64,000 nt of DNA, from the NCBI RefSeq assembly GCF_958979055.1, contig NC_084889.1, positions 6,540,261-6,604,260 on the forward strand. The letters run 5' to 3'. Positions within the stretch are counted from its first letter, which is position 1. Every line of letters begins with the position of its first letter. Under the pieces are notes generated by a model. That model was not told the DNA's origin, searched no databases, and saw only the letters and a program-made list of their open reading frames with translations. This document shows, piece after piece, positions 38,201 through 48,185 of this stretch. Both the position numbers and the translations under genes were made by a program. The stretch comes from Alnus glutinosa (taxonomy: Eukaryota > Streptophyta > Magnoliopsida > Fagales > Betulaceae).

Positions 38201-40630
38201 GTACCCATGAGCTCTTTTAAATCCACACACTCTATGTGGGTTAATCATCTTCCCAATGTGGGATGAGGTGTTACATATCCAACATGAGTATGTTCCCTTG
38301 CAAAAGTATCCTAGCAACTTAACTTGAACTAAACCTAAAGTAGTCCTAAGCAATAGGATAAACCAGTGGAAACTGATATCTATTCCCTGTGTATTTAAAA
38401 TATGCAGAATAAAACTAACAACTTCTAACCAGGAACTGCCTCTTGTTAAAACAAAATATGTACTTATACACACAAGAACTTAACTCGCTAAATCCTTTGG
38501 AAACCATGAAACTCTTGCAATAAAATAAATTCCTAACTCCAAAGACCAACATAGACCACAATTTGCATTTGCCTACAATAATTTGTGAAAGACTCAGTCT
38601 TGCATTGTAATATGGTGTCATGTTAAATCACCACTTATCCTAAAAGCTTAAGATGATAAAAAGATGTAAATTCAATCATTTAATCAATACTTTAACACTC
38701 CCCCTCACGTGTGGGTTCAAACTCCCTTTTAATAGGTAAGGCCCAACACGTGGAATATTTAATTAAAATTGGAAATAAATGAAAGAGACAGGGTTCGAAC
38801 TTAGAACCTCAGCTCTAATACCATGTTAAATCACCACTTGTCCCAAAAGCTTAAACTGACAGGAAAAGGTAAATTTAATCAATTAATAAATACTTTAACA
38901 TGCCAAGTAAAATATAATGTCACGTTTGATCCAAAGCTTCTCAAGCCATGGCTAAAGCATATTCAATATTTTTATTGCAATGAAAGGAGAAGATGTAATG
39001 CCCTTAACTAATAGCTTCCTCACATAAAATCTTAAATCAACTTCCACCATCGATCAACGTCCTCCATATTTACTTTTGGCAACTTGTGCCTTTTCTTTTA
39101 ATTTGATTCTAGGCCAGATTCTTTGTTTCTTCGTCTGCCAAGACACCTTCTTGCTCTTTTATCATTTATGCAAGCAACCAGTCAAGTCATTTAACAATTA
39201 CACGCAATCACAACTTTTCTACATGAGAAACAATGGGCCATTACAATCTTAGATACCCATGAATAACACTCATGATAGTTGATATCATCCAATACTCTTT
39301 GGTATTTTTTTTCCCTTTAACAAATCTTATTAGGGATTATTTTGAAGTGTTGTAAAGGCTTGATATAAAGAAATCCCAGAAGATAAACAATTTTTGGCAG
39401 AAAATTTTCTTCAGACTCTACATATTCAATCAGTAAAGTATTTAGCCCATAGCCGACCATTCGCAAAACTATGATGTATCTTAATGTTTCTCATGTATCA
39501 CACTTTGATAAAGCTTACTGCAAACTATACTATATGAATCTTCACAGTATGTGTACTGTGGCATTATTTACTCATGTTAGGATCAGATTCATTCATATAG
39601 AAAATAGACTCTCCCTTCAATTGCACTTGTTTAAACTTGATTTAGTTGTTTCAAAAAAATTAAGGTAGATGGAGACATGATAGGTCTAGAGTTCAATTCT
39701 AATTGAAGTTCTTAGTCACATACATACAAACATACATGCATTGCAACCCTTCAACCTCAAATTGCTGATACCTCTAATGCTTGTAGCCACAATGCCACAT
39801 GGCTAGCCAAACCTTTGAAAAACTTGAAAAGTAATCCTTAACTTAAAGGCACTTACATCGGAACTAGTTCCAAACTTTTACATTTTGTATTTAGATCCCT
39901 TTTTAGTATTTTCCATATAATTAAGCATATTCCAGTTCCAATCAATGCTTCTCTATAATAAGAACGTCCACATACTCCGATACTCCATACAAAAACACGC
40001 TTGTTCACACACTTGAGATTAACACTAGATGCTTGTCCAGATTTTTTGATAAAGTGGTGTTGATTCTTGCCTTAGTTGCCTAATTACTATTCTAACATCC
40101 CAAGTATCCCATAGTCTGGGTTTTTTTTTTTTTTTTTTTTGGTACATAATTGGAGCTTTTCTTATTCCAAGACTCACTCCACGATTTTCTCACCCGAAGT
40201 ACAATTCACCAAACTATAACCAAAACTTAGGAAATAAAAAATTAAGATCAAATAGATACAATATTTCCATTGATTAAATGTAATGCAATCTAATTAACAA
40301 TCAAACATAAACGAGATAATCTAAAGCCAAAACTAGGAACAAAAATCTATGAACTTTTATGACCCAGCAAGCATATAATTATATAAAAACGACAATCGCC
40401 GAGCCAACACACATCGAATATCATCAGAATCAAAATAATATGTAAATATCAAATAGGAGAGTGAAACGTACAAGGCCGTGGCGTTCGCCGGCTTGGAAGG
40501 AGAACTTCTGGTGGTTCATGGCCTGGGTGTAGAGCTGGGAGAGCGAGTTGGCCGCGCTGCAAAACGACGCGTACATGGTCCGATCCACCTCGTCCAGGCT
40601 CGTCGCTACGGACTTCCTCTTCTTCGCCAT
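32214..40630 (-). CDS. unnamed conserved plant protein, 214 aa
   Basis: Three coding exons, 40630-40472, 33940-33860 and 32618-32214, all in phase 0, join to 214 aa ending in TGA (32214-32216). I recall close plant relatives but no established function. The N-terminal 80 residues are the conserved part: a basic start MAKKRK, then helical SLDEVDRTMYASFCSAANSL with LYTQAMNHQKFSFQAGERHG, then EKLYQWIRRQQEEGSRVATV with DVLNYIQNELDY. The C-terminal 130 residues are Ser/Gln/Asn/Gly-rich and probably disordered, ending MDMHADSPAHESSY. The MAKKRK start could act in nuclear import. Intron 1 is 6.5 kb and holds at least one Mutator-like, one hAT and two TRIM insertions; intron 2 (1.24 kb) holds a retroposon. 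The frame is undamaged. Confidence 0.88.
32831..33765 (-). mobile_element. 935-bp retroposon with CT-rich leader in an intron
   Basis: Flanked by a perfect 11-bp duplication agagcgcatac (32820-32830 and 33766-33776). On the minus strand it begins with a strongly CT-rich leader (33420-33750), has a T tract near 33452-33467 and ends in a 3' part 'atgttgctcagagcaac' followed by an A tail at 32848-32831. The leader contains two tandem copies of a unit with 'ggagcctggagggc' and 'aaggagttcgttttggg' (33535-33620 and 33640-33690, plus-strand reading). No domain recognised. It sits in intron 2 of the 214-aa protein gene, same orientation. Confidence 0.65.
34802..35691. mobile_element. foldback Mutator-like element in intron 1 of the 214-aa protein gene
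   Basis: 890 bp. The ends 'gggttaaatacacttctggt' and (reverse complement) 'ggattaaacacacttttggt' extend as about 130-bp inverted repeats. Flanking 9-mers ttaaaaatg and taaaaaatg match at 8 of 9. The centre holds GGGGTGG/CCACCCC blocks (35095-35420), and CACGTG lies at 34952-34957. Closest relative here: 60766-61805. Confidence 0.8.
36505..37442. mobile_element. non-autonomous hAT element with GAGCTCGA repeats
   Basis: 938 bp with TIR 'tagggatgtaa' at both ends and flanking 8-mers attatatg and cttatatg (7 of 8). This end and 8-bp duplication are typical of hAT. Both subterminal zones are crowded with CGAGCTCGA, GAGCCGAG and TCGAGC words, the likely transposase-binding array. The centre is plain AT-rich with ATATA words and no coding capacity. 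Confidence 0.8.
37456..38275 (-). mobile_element. TRIM retrotransposon, tandem array of three LTRs
   Basis: Three related LTRs (37456-37665, 37760-37964 and 38068-38275, about 205-210 bp, ends TGTAAC...GTTACA) are separated by two very short internal domains (94 and 103 bp). A perfect 5-bp duplication tatcc flanks the whole array (37451-37455 and 38276-38280). Read on the minus strand, TGGTACCAGAGC (37757-37746) sits 2 bp inside the LTR edge and matches the usual initiator-Met tRNA primer-binding site. GAGGAGGGAA next to TGTAACACC is the polypurine tract. It has no genes, as expected for a TRIM. The second internal copy has a degenerate primer site. Confidence 0.85.
38621..38900 (-). mobile_element. 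TRIM retrotransposon with 77-bp LTRs
   Basis: Two 77-bp direct repeats (38621-38697 and 38824-38900), each TGTTAAATCACC...TTTAACA, enclose a 126-bp interior. On the minus strand, TGGTATTAGAGC (38823-38812) directly adjoins one LTR as primer-binding site. GTGAGGGGGAG adjoins TGTTAAAG as polypurine tract at the other. Flanking 5-mers tgtca and tgcca differ at one base. Complete in structure and among the smallest possible LTR elements. Confidence 0.85.
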
Positions 40631-41186
40631 CGCTCTGTTTGTTATTGCGATTCGATTCGGCGATCGAAGAAGACGCTTTTTTCTTCTTCCTGTTACGTTC
40701 TGATATTGGAGGCTCTCGGAATTATAAGAGAGAAGGCCAATGTGGAAGAGGGGTGCCTTTTGTACTTTCTATAGAGCACAGTCGCAGAATGAAGGAGGGG
40801 ACACATGCTACCTATCGTGGCAATACCACCCACGTGATAATTGCTTCAATCCGAAATTGGAATGGAAATGCTCTACAATAAGCGGGGCGGTTATTAATCG
40901 TAACTAACTATTAACCGCTATTAGTGTAATCGCATATAGATGCAATAAGTAAAAATCACGAACGCTTAAATAACAAATAGATATAATAATTTTAGAGTAA
41001 GCGGATATAATCAATAATCACATATATATACCATATTTTATATGCATATAACAAATTAACCAAACAATGTCGTTTTGGTGGGTATAGGCATAGGGTTTCA
41101 TCTTTTTCTTTTTGTTTTAATTTTGTTTCTCTTCCTCTTCTTTTTTTCACTCATCTCTCACTCTCTCGACCTCTCAGACTTGCATC

Positions 41187-41342
41187 AGGATCCTCTCTAG
41201 TTGATTTTCAACTGAAGAGGAGCCGATCCTTTATACATAGGGCTATTTTTACAATTTCACACCATGTAAAATTACATAAATGCCCCTGTGTATAAATGAC
41301 CGGCTCTTCTCAGTTTCTTTCAACTGGAGAGGATACTGGTCC
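41187..41342. mobile_element. MITE, AGGATCCTCTC family, copy 1
   Basis: Imperfect hairpin: the left 'ggatcctctctagttgattt' pairs with the right 'ttcaactggagaggatac', followed inward by 'gccgatcctttatacata' and its counterpart. A shorter copy is at 43816-43918. Confidence 0.6.
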
Positions 41343-41507
41343 CTTAGACTTAAGGCAGTTGATGCAGCCCTATAGGCTATCTCATCCTCTCTATCTCACT
41401 CTCTAGTGATCACCTCCCACGCCACACAACTTGCATTTTGAGATTTTCATAGATTAGGGGCTTCGTTTCTGCCAATTTAATTGATCTTTTCGGTTCCTGT
41501 CCTGATA

Positions 41508-41662
41508 GAGACATGTTACATGTACACCTATTATACATAACTTTTTTAAATAAGCCATTGGATCTGTATGACCCACATGTGAATCCTACAAATCTAATGG
41601 TTGATATAGAAAAGTGATGTATAAAAGATGTACAAAATATGTGCAAAAATCATTTCTCATTC
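41508..41662. mobile_element. hairpin MITE
   Basis: The left arm 'catgtacacctattatacat' pairs with the right arm 'atgtataaaagatgtac'. The centre contains 'gacccacatgtgaatcc'. Common style of small plant MITE. Confidence 0.5.
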
Positions 41663-41716
41663 TAATATGCTTATTTACTTTCTAGGCCTTTTAGTGTTTG
41701 GGGTTTGGGTTTTATA

Positions 41717-42941
41717 TTAGAACACTAACAGCAGTTTTTCTTAAACTTTTTTTATCAATTTAAGAAACTAAATACGCCTCTCTCACGACGCTAGGGTTTT
41801 GAGAAAGCTTCGAGAAAGAGAAAGGAGGGCAAGATCGGTGTTTAGGTTTCTTGTTTTGGTTTTCTCCTAGTCCGTTTTGGGCAATAGAGTTTTTGTTTCT
41901 CCATGAATAGATCCAGTGGAGTTGGATCTTCTCCTAGTCCTTAAAGGGCTATGGTGTTATTGTTTGTTTTTCCTATTTGGTTTTTTCAGGTAGGAAGGCT
42001 ATGAGAAGCGGCACTAGTGTGTCACTGGCGATAGCTAGCGGGCTTTCTTTTCTCTCCATCTACTGTTTGAAGCCAAATTTGCGTATATCTGCTAGAGCCA
42101 GCATGACACGCGCCCCTCTATGGTGCTTGCCGGCCTCCTCTAATTCTGCTACCTCAAGCCACGGCCTCGTCGAACTTCAGTGCCCGGCGCATGGCTAGCA
42201 CGCTCCAGGGATCTCCTTGGGCAGCCACATGTGTGGGCCATGCTCCGTCTTCCCGGTCGTGACCAGTGGTTCCTGGCGGTTGCCTGCTGCAGTGGGGTTC
42301 CTAGGGATAGCGCGTAGTCTACATGTGTCGTCTCCGGTGACGGTAGTCTCCCCCGACACCATATCCGTGATTTAGTGTTTTCTGTTTTGGTTTTTCAGTG
42401 GTTTTAGTGTGGTTTTTGTAAGTCAGTCTGTTAAATTTTTAGATATTTTTGGACTTTTAATTAATTTTTTTTTTCTAGCTTAGTGTGTAGGGTGTTTTGT
42501 ACCTCTATTCACTATATTTGTCTTTGGGCGTTTGATATATCAATGAAGATCGATTTTCCTATTAAAAAAAATATAAAATTAAGAAACTAAATCACTTTTT
42601 GCTTTCCTATTTAAATACACTCCACAATAGTTTTTTTTAACATTCCCCTATATAAATAAACTTTAAATTAAATGATAGGAGAAATAGGGGAAAAAATAAA
42701 TAATTTAAATATTGTTTCAAATAAATGTTAGAGAATAAGAGATGAAAGATAAAGTTTTTATATTAAAATTATGTTAAGGGAACCACTTTTGCTTTTCTAT
42801 ATATGAGCTATAACCTTTGGTTCCCCTTAGTGTTTCCTTAATTTAGAACAATAAAAAAATTTGATTCAAGAGATTTTTTATAAGTTTTTCCTACATCTAG
42901 GGAAGAAAATAAGATTTGAAAAAGTTGCTCTAGTGATCTTA
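41717..42941. mobile_element. second copy of the 5284-6631 TIR family, split by a retroposon
   Basis: The outer AT-rich parts (41717-41773 and 42579-42941) align with the element at 5284-6631. They begin with 'aacactaacagcagtttttc' and end near 'gctctagtgatctt'. An 805-bp retroposon interrupts it. Confidence 0.5.
41774..42578 (+). mobile_element. 805-bp poly(A) retroposon, identity unknown
   Basis: Flanked by a perfect 14-bp duplication ttaagaaactaaat (41760-41773 and 42579-42592). It starts 'acgcctctctcacgacgcta' and ends 'gaagatcgattttcctatt' plus an A tail. The final part, with 'gtttgatatatcaatgaa', resembles a plant LINE 3' end, and the start resembles a LINE or gene leader. It may be an internally deleted LINE or a processed transcript. 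A 73-codon frame (41977-42198) has no recognised domain. Confidence 0.65.
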
Positions 42942-43034
42942 CTTAGCATAATGGGTTTGGGGTGAAGGTTGTTGGTTTTTGTTGAAGTTTTAAGTTTTGC
43001 CAACACCTACTCAGCCCAACAGACTTAAAGGCTC

Positions 43035-43780
43035 ATTACCTGATATGCGGATAACTGCTAATAACCGCATTAAAAAATCGTAATACCCATGCAGATAGTA
43101 GTTAGTAATCACATGATGTGGATGCAGATATAGTTACTTAAAAGTGATAATTGTTAACCTCATAATGTGGATGCGAATGAGGTTATTGCCAATAATCGCA
43201 TCGGCATTCACATATACAGCCCTACGAAATTGTATTAGACAATGGACATTATTTTTTATTTATTTATTTATTTCATAAACTACATTTACCCAAACTATCA
43301 CCTTAACTGTAATGTTTCCAAATTGTAAAAAATAAAAAATAAAATTACGATGTCCCCTCTCAACAATTTGCCCAGTACATACTCGCAGTTATTAAATGCA
43401 GTTACTATCCGCTATTTGCATATTAGTTATTGTGCCTATGTTAATTTTTTTAAGCCCTAATCTTTTGAAAGCATATTAATTTTACATTAATTTTGTCTTT
43501 TTGCTCAAGTGTTACATGAGAAAGTAACACAACCAACCAAACCAAGGTAAACATAACCTATACTTACTCTAAGACGACGTCATTTTGGTAGTAAACACAA
43601 AATTGACGTCGTTTCGATAATATATATATGCCGCATCTACATACCTTAAAATTACTATTTGCATCCGCATATGCGAGTAATATTTTTGTTATCCACATCC
43701 ACATGTGTAAATAGTGAATAGTTAAAAATATTAAATATATGCAGTTAATATCTATCCACGTGCACACTCTTACTTCAAAT
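43035..43780. mobile_element. fragments of hAT-like GCGGTTATTA elements
   Basis: Two patches (43035-43215 and 43375-43780) carry words like 'gataactgctaataaccgca' and 'aagacgacgtcattttggta', shared with 25633-26129 and with 40883-41100. Ends are degraded. Confidence 0.4.
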
Positions 43781-43815
43781 GACCAAATGCTTTAGTCCCG
43801 ACCGTCTTTTGGAGG

Positions 43816-43918
43816 GACCAGAATCATCTTCGGTTGAGAAGAATTAGAGAGGAACCGATCCTTTATACACTAGAGCATTTTTATAATTTTACATAATTTT
43901 CAACCAGAGAGGATCTTA
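43816..43918. mobile_element. MITE, AGGATCCTCTC family, copy 2 (shortened)
   Basis: Shares 'agaggaaccgatcctttata' and 'accagagaggatctta' with the copy at 41187-41342. Part of the centre is missing. Confidence 0.5.
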
Positions 43919-44730
43919 TGCCGTTTGAAGCTGCTTTGGTGCTTTAAGCTTCTTTGCAGGTGGGGGCATTGACATTAATTAACAACAGGTTACTGTTTAG
44001 TACCTTTGAATATTACAACAACTAGGTTAACCTTAGGTTGCCCAGCTGGCACGTGCTACTCACGTGTTCCAATTCCCATCTCACTTATGTGTGATTTAGA
44101 TGGCAACAAACGCATTGCAATAATTCTTTATTTCTTTGGGGTGTCGATTAAGTCAGTAGATGTTTTAATGGACATTAAAACGTGGACCTGGGTAATAGTA
44201 TTTTCTTAATATTATTTAGTATTAAGTATTTAAAAAGATTAAAGGAAATTTTCATCCTAATATAATAAATATGATTTGAATTATTGTAATTGTGAGTATT
44301 AATACGAGGGATGGAATGTCATGCCCTCCTCCTCTTTCTAGTTACAAATTTATATATAATTATAATATTTATATATAAATATATAGTTATAATATTTATG
44401 TATTAAGGGTTAAATATTTATATATAGCTAAAAATAATTTCTTATACTATTTATATATAGTTAACTATATATATTTTTCGGTCCAAACATTAAGTTTGGC
44501 CCTTATTAAAATTAAACCCGGCTCTCTATTAATTTTTTGGCCCCTCTTATTAAGAAACCCTAATTTCGTCTATGTATAAATATATGTGGGTTTATGTGTA
44601 CATGAGTGTTTATAATATATATATTTCTACCTGTGTGTGTATAATAAATTTATATACATACTATAAAATATATATATAGACTCGAGATTTGATTATTTAG
44701 GATCTTAGTTAATTTATCTAATTAATTATT

Positions 44731-45488
44731 GGGGTAATTACCTTTTCTCCCCATGAACTACCGGCCTGTGTCATTTTGCCCCCACGAACTACCACTTCGA
44801 CCAAAAGAGAGCATCAAACTACCATTTTTACACACTTTGCCCCCTTCCGTCAGTCTAATTCATGCAAAGACTTAAATGCCCTAACTCAATTTAAAAAATG
44901 ACCTAAATACCCTCATCTTAAAAAAAAAAATGAAGAAAGAGGGGGTGGCGGCAGCTACCCCCTGAGGTGGCCGGGTGGCTCGCGGCCCACCCCGGCCTAA
45001 GGGGTGGCCGCACTGCCTCCCCAGAACCTGGGGTGGCCGCGCTGCCACCCCAGAGGCCATGGGTGGCCCGCGAGCCACCCCTAAAGGTGGCTCCGACCAC
45101 CTCTGGGGTGGCTCGCGGCCACCCCTTAGGCCGGGGTGGGCAGTGAGCCACCCCAGAGGTGGCCGGAGCCACCTCTGGGGGTGGCTCGCAGGCCACCTGG
45201 CCACCTCAGGGGTGGCTGCTGCCACCCCTTTTCCTTCAGGGTTTTTTTTTTTTAAAAAAAATATATTAATTTTAATATTTTTTATTAATTACTATAGAAG
45301 GTATTTTGGTCTTTAAATCAAAATTAACGGAAAAAATGGCATATTCCATCCAAGTTAACTGGATTCCTGACGGAAGGGGGCAAAATGTGTAAAAATGGTA
45401 GTTTGATGCTCTCTTTTGGTCGAAGTGGTAGTTCGTGGGGGCAAAATGACACAGGCCGGTAGTCCATGGGGGAAAATGTAATTACTCC
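44731..45488. mobile_element. foldback Mutator-like element with GGGGTGGC core
   Basis: 758 bp flanked by a perfect 9-bp duplication ttaattatt (44722-44730 and 45489-45497). TIRs of about 130 bp are nearly identical: 'ggggtaattaccttttctcc' and (reverse complement) 'ggagtaattacattttcccc'. The core (44940-45230) alternates GGGGTGGC and GCCACCCC in both orientations, giving strong secondary structure. The near-identical arms suggest a young insertion. It shows stop-poor frames in several readings; I treat these as composition effects. Confidence 0.85.
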
Positions 45489-45905
45489 TTAATTATTTAA
45501 AAAGATAAAAGGGAATTCTCTTCCTAATGTAATAAATATAGAAACTACATTTACTTAAATACCCTTGAAGTTAACAAATTAGATTAAATTAAAATAAAAT
45601 AAATAGAAAATACTTCAAATTAACAATTTGACTAAAAGGAAAAAATACCACCACAAGGGATGGCTTGGCCACCCCCATGTGATTGGAGGTGGGCGATTAA
45701 CCCCTTAGGGAATGGTTCTACCACCTTTAGGAGTGGTTCGACAATTACCATTTTTTTTTTGTGTCAGTTGAAGTTTTCTTTTTAGTTATAAAATTTGTTT
45801 TTTATTTATATTTTTATTTGAAGATATTTCTATCATTTTACGTTTAAAAAATGCATATGTTGTGCATGTGAACGAGATTCCATCCAATGTCATGATTTTT
45901 ATTTT

Positions 45906-46589
45906 GGTTAATTGCTCCATGCCTCCATAAGGTTTAAAGACTTTATTTTTTGCTCCTATGATTTATTTCGTATCGTAGATGGTACCTTGTTTAAGGCTAA
46001 AGACGGAGATGGTACCTCTGTCCAAAAATTGATGAAAATCCATGTCAACGTTTCTAAGAAGTTGACACGTGTCTTATGCCTAATTAAAAATTAATAAAAA
46101 TAAAAATTAAAAGCTTTAAAAAAACTTTTTGAAAAAAAAAAATGGAGGGATGGCTCCTAACTAAAAAAAAAAACTTTTTGAAAAAGAAAAAGGAGGGGTG
46201 GCTCAGCCACCCCAATGGCCGGTTTGGGGTGGCTGAACCACCCCCAAGGGCGAAACCCTAAACTTGTTTTTTGCCTTGTGGGGTGGCCGAACAACCCCTA
46301 GACCGGCCGTGGGGTAGCTCTCTCTCTCTCTCTTTTCAAAATTTTTAAAGCTTTTAATTTTTTTTTTGAAGTTTTTATTATTTTTAGTTTTTAATTTTTA
46401 TTTAGGTATAGGACACGTGTAAGTTTTTTAGACGTGTTGACGCGGACTTCCGTTAATTTTTGGACCGAAGTTGGACGGAGGTACCATCTCCGTCTTTAAC
46501 CATAAACGATGTACTATCTATAATACGAAATGACTTATAGTTAGCAAAAAATAAAATTTTTAAACTACATGAGATCAAACGTATTTAAC
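45906..46589. mobile_element. foldback Mutator-like element upstream of the transporter gene
   Basis: Inverted ends 'ggttaattgctccatgcctc' and (reverse complement) 'gttaaatacgtttgatctca' continue inward to matching 'actttattttttgct' and 'tttcgtat' words. The core (46140-46320) has GGGGTGGC/GCCACCCC blocks. CACGTG lies at 46066-46071 and 46414-46419. Flanks are T-rich, so the 9-bp duplication (7 of 9) is not decisive. A (CTTTTT)n tract follows at about 46591-46630. Confidence 0.65.
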
Positions 46590-46907
46590 TTTTTTCTTTT
46601 TCTTTTTCTTTTTCTTTTTCTTTTTCTTTCTAAGAAATAGTAAATTGTGACATTTGGTAGTTGATGTTGGTTAAACGTATTTAACCCAATATAAAGCTTT
46701 TCTAAAAAAAAAAAAAAAAACCCTATAAAAAGCTTGAATTAAAAAAAGACAAAGAAAAAACTAAAACTATATAAAGCCTTTCTTTTTTTTTTTTTTAGAA
46801 AAACTATATAAAGCTTTAACACAATGCAACTATGCAAGTGATCTAACCTTTGATTGGCTGGCGGCAACACATCTCCACGAGCACGAGTTCATTGCCTTAA
46901 CAGAATC

Positions 46908-46934
46908 GCTCTCTCTCTCTCTCTCTCTCTCTCA
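46908..46934 (+). repeat. (CT)n tract near the transporter 5' leader
   Basis: About 12 CT units just upstream of or inside the first, non-coding exon of the transporter gene. CT tracts near transcription starts are common in plants. Confidence 0.6.
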
Positions 46935-47149
46935 AACTAGAAAAAGCAGCAACGAAATTCAAGAAGAGCCAAAAACAAAAGAAAAAAAAGAAAAAAAAGA
47001 AAAAAAGAAAAAAAAGAAAAAAGGAAGCCCAATGCTCCCTCCAACTCTCCTGTAACTGACTGCACCACAATCAGCGTGGCAACACTTTCAGTTTCGCCTC
47101 TGAAAGCTCTCTCACTCACTGTGCCACCTCGCTCACTCTCGTTTCGCCG

Positions 47150-47836
47150 GTACGTTTCGAAACCGTACAATTACGGTTCATTATGTGCTGCGATATATTG
47201 GCACACTTTTCTTTTATCATAGATCTGTTTTTGCGGTTGCTGAATTGGCTTCAATTGTGAAGATTTTTGGATCCAAATGTGATTTTGTGTGTAAATCTGG
47301 ATCTGATTTTCCGAATTGTTTGCTTTCGCTAAGTTTTAGTGTGGATTTTTCGCGATTGATCTGAATCCTTTAGGATCTGATTCTGATTGATGATGAGAAG
47401 CTTTTTGTTATGGATCTGTGTAATAATATAAGTTCTATAGCTCTGTGATCCTTCTGAAATGAGCTTTAGGAAATGAAGTTTTGTTTGGTAGACTCACTTT
47501 TTTTTAAAAAGAAATTCGGACTTGTTTGCGCCGAAGCCAACAGTCCATGATTAAACAAAGCAGAGTTAATTTTTCAAGCTTTTGGATGACCAGATAATGA
47601 TTTTCAATATGTATATGTTCATACGGTAGTGATGCTGATAATATTCCGGAATCACAATGGCTGTTGGAATTTCAATTTTAATAATTTTTTGGCTATTTTT
47701 CAATTGTGCGAATTTTCTTACTTTTTTCCAATTTTATCTTTGTAGAGTACTTTGTTGCTAAGTGAGTAGAACTCTTGGACTTGATATGGATGTGGATGGA
47801 TTTCTTTACGGAAGCTGAGGGATAAGGACTTTGCAG
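47150..47836 (+). other. predicted 5' leader intron of the transporter gene
   Basis: A donor CCG|GTACGT at 47149/47150 and an acceptor TTGCAG ending at 47836 bracket 687 bp of T-rich sequence. The acceptor is 21 nt before the first in-frame ATG, which makes a leader intron likely. No transcript evidence. Confidence 0.6.
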
Positions 47837-47857
47837 TGGTCAATTGTAGGGAAATAC

Positions 47858-48144
47858 ATGGTAATGGCTCCTTCTAGCAAGGCTGATGAGAAGGCTGCAG
47901 TTGATGCAGCCGCATGGATGTTCAATGTTGTCACTTCTGTTGGGATTATAATTGTCAATAAAGCTTTGATGGCTACCTATGGCTTCAGTTTTGGTAAATT
48001 CCTAAGTACTTTTTTTTTTCCCCCTCTTGATTTAGTTTGCTTTTTCCTGTTACATTCATCAGCATGCTTGAATATGGTTGCATGGTTATCTGTTAATTTT
48101 CTAAGCAATGCCTTTGTGCACTAACGTTTTAATTCTCTTTTGTT

Positions 48145-48185
<41 letters not shown>

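Larger units (their letters stand above)
40631..46890. other. 6.3-kb spacer between two divergently transcribed genes
   Basis: The 214-aa protein gene (minus) and the transporter gene (plus) point away from each other. Their promoters lie at opposite ends of this spacer, which is otherwise filled by MITEs, two foldback elements and a retroposon, listed separately. No gene was recognised inside. Confidence 0.55.

Noticed and set aside
39660-39710. B-box-like 'gagttcaattct' suggesting a SINE or tRNA relic
   Set aside because: No A-box at the right distance and no target duplication.
44881-45316. Open frames of 92-114 codons on both strands
   Set aside because: Products of the GGGGTGGC/GCCACCCC core of a foldback element; composition alone explains them.
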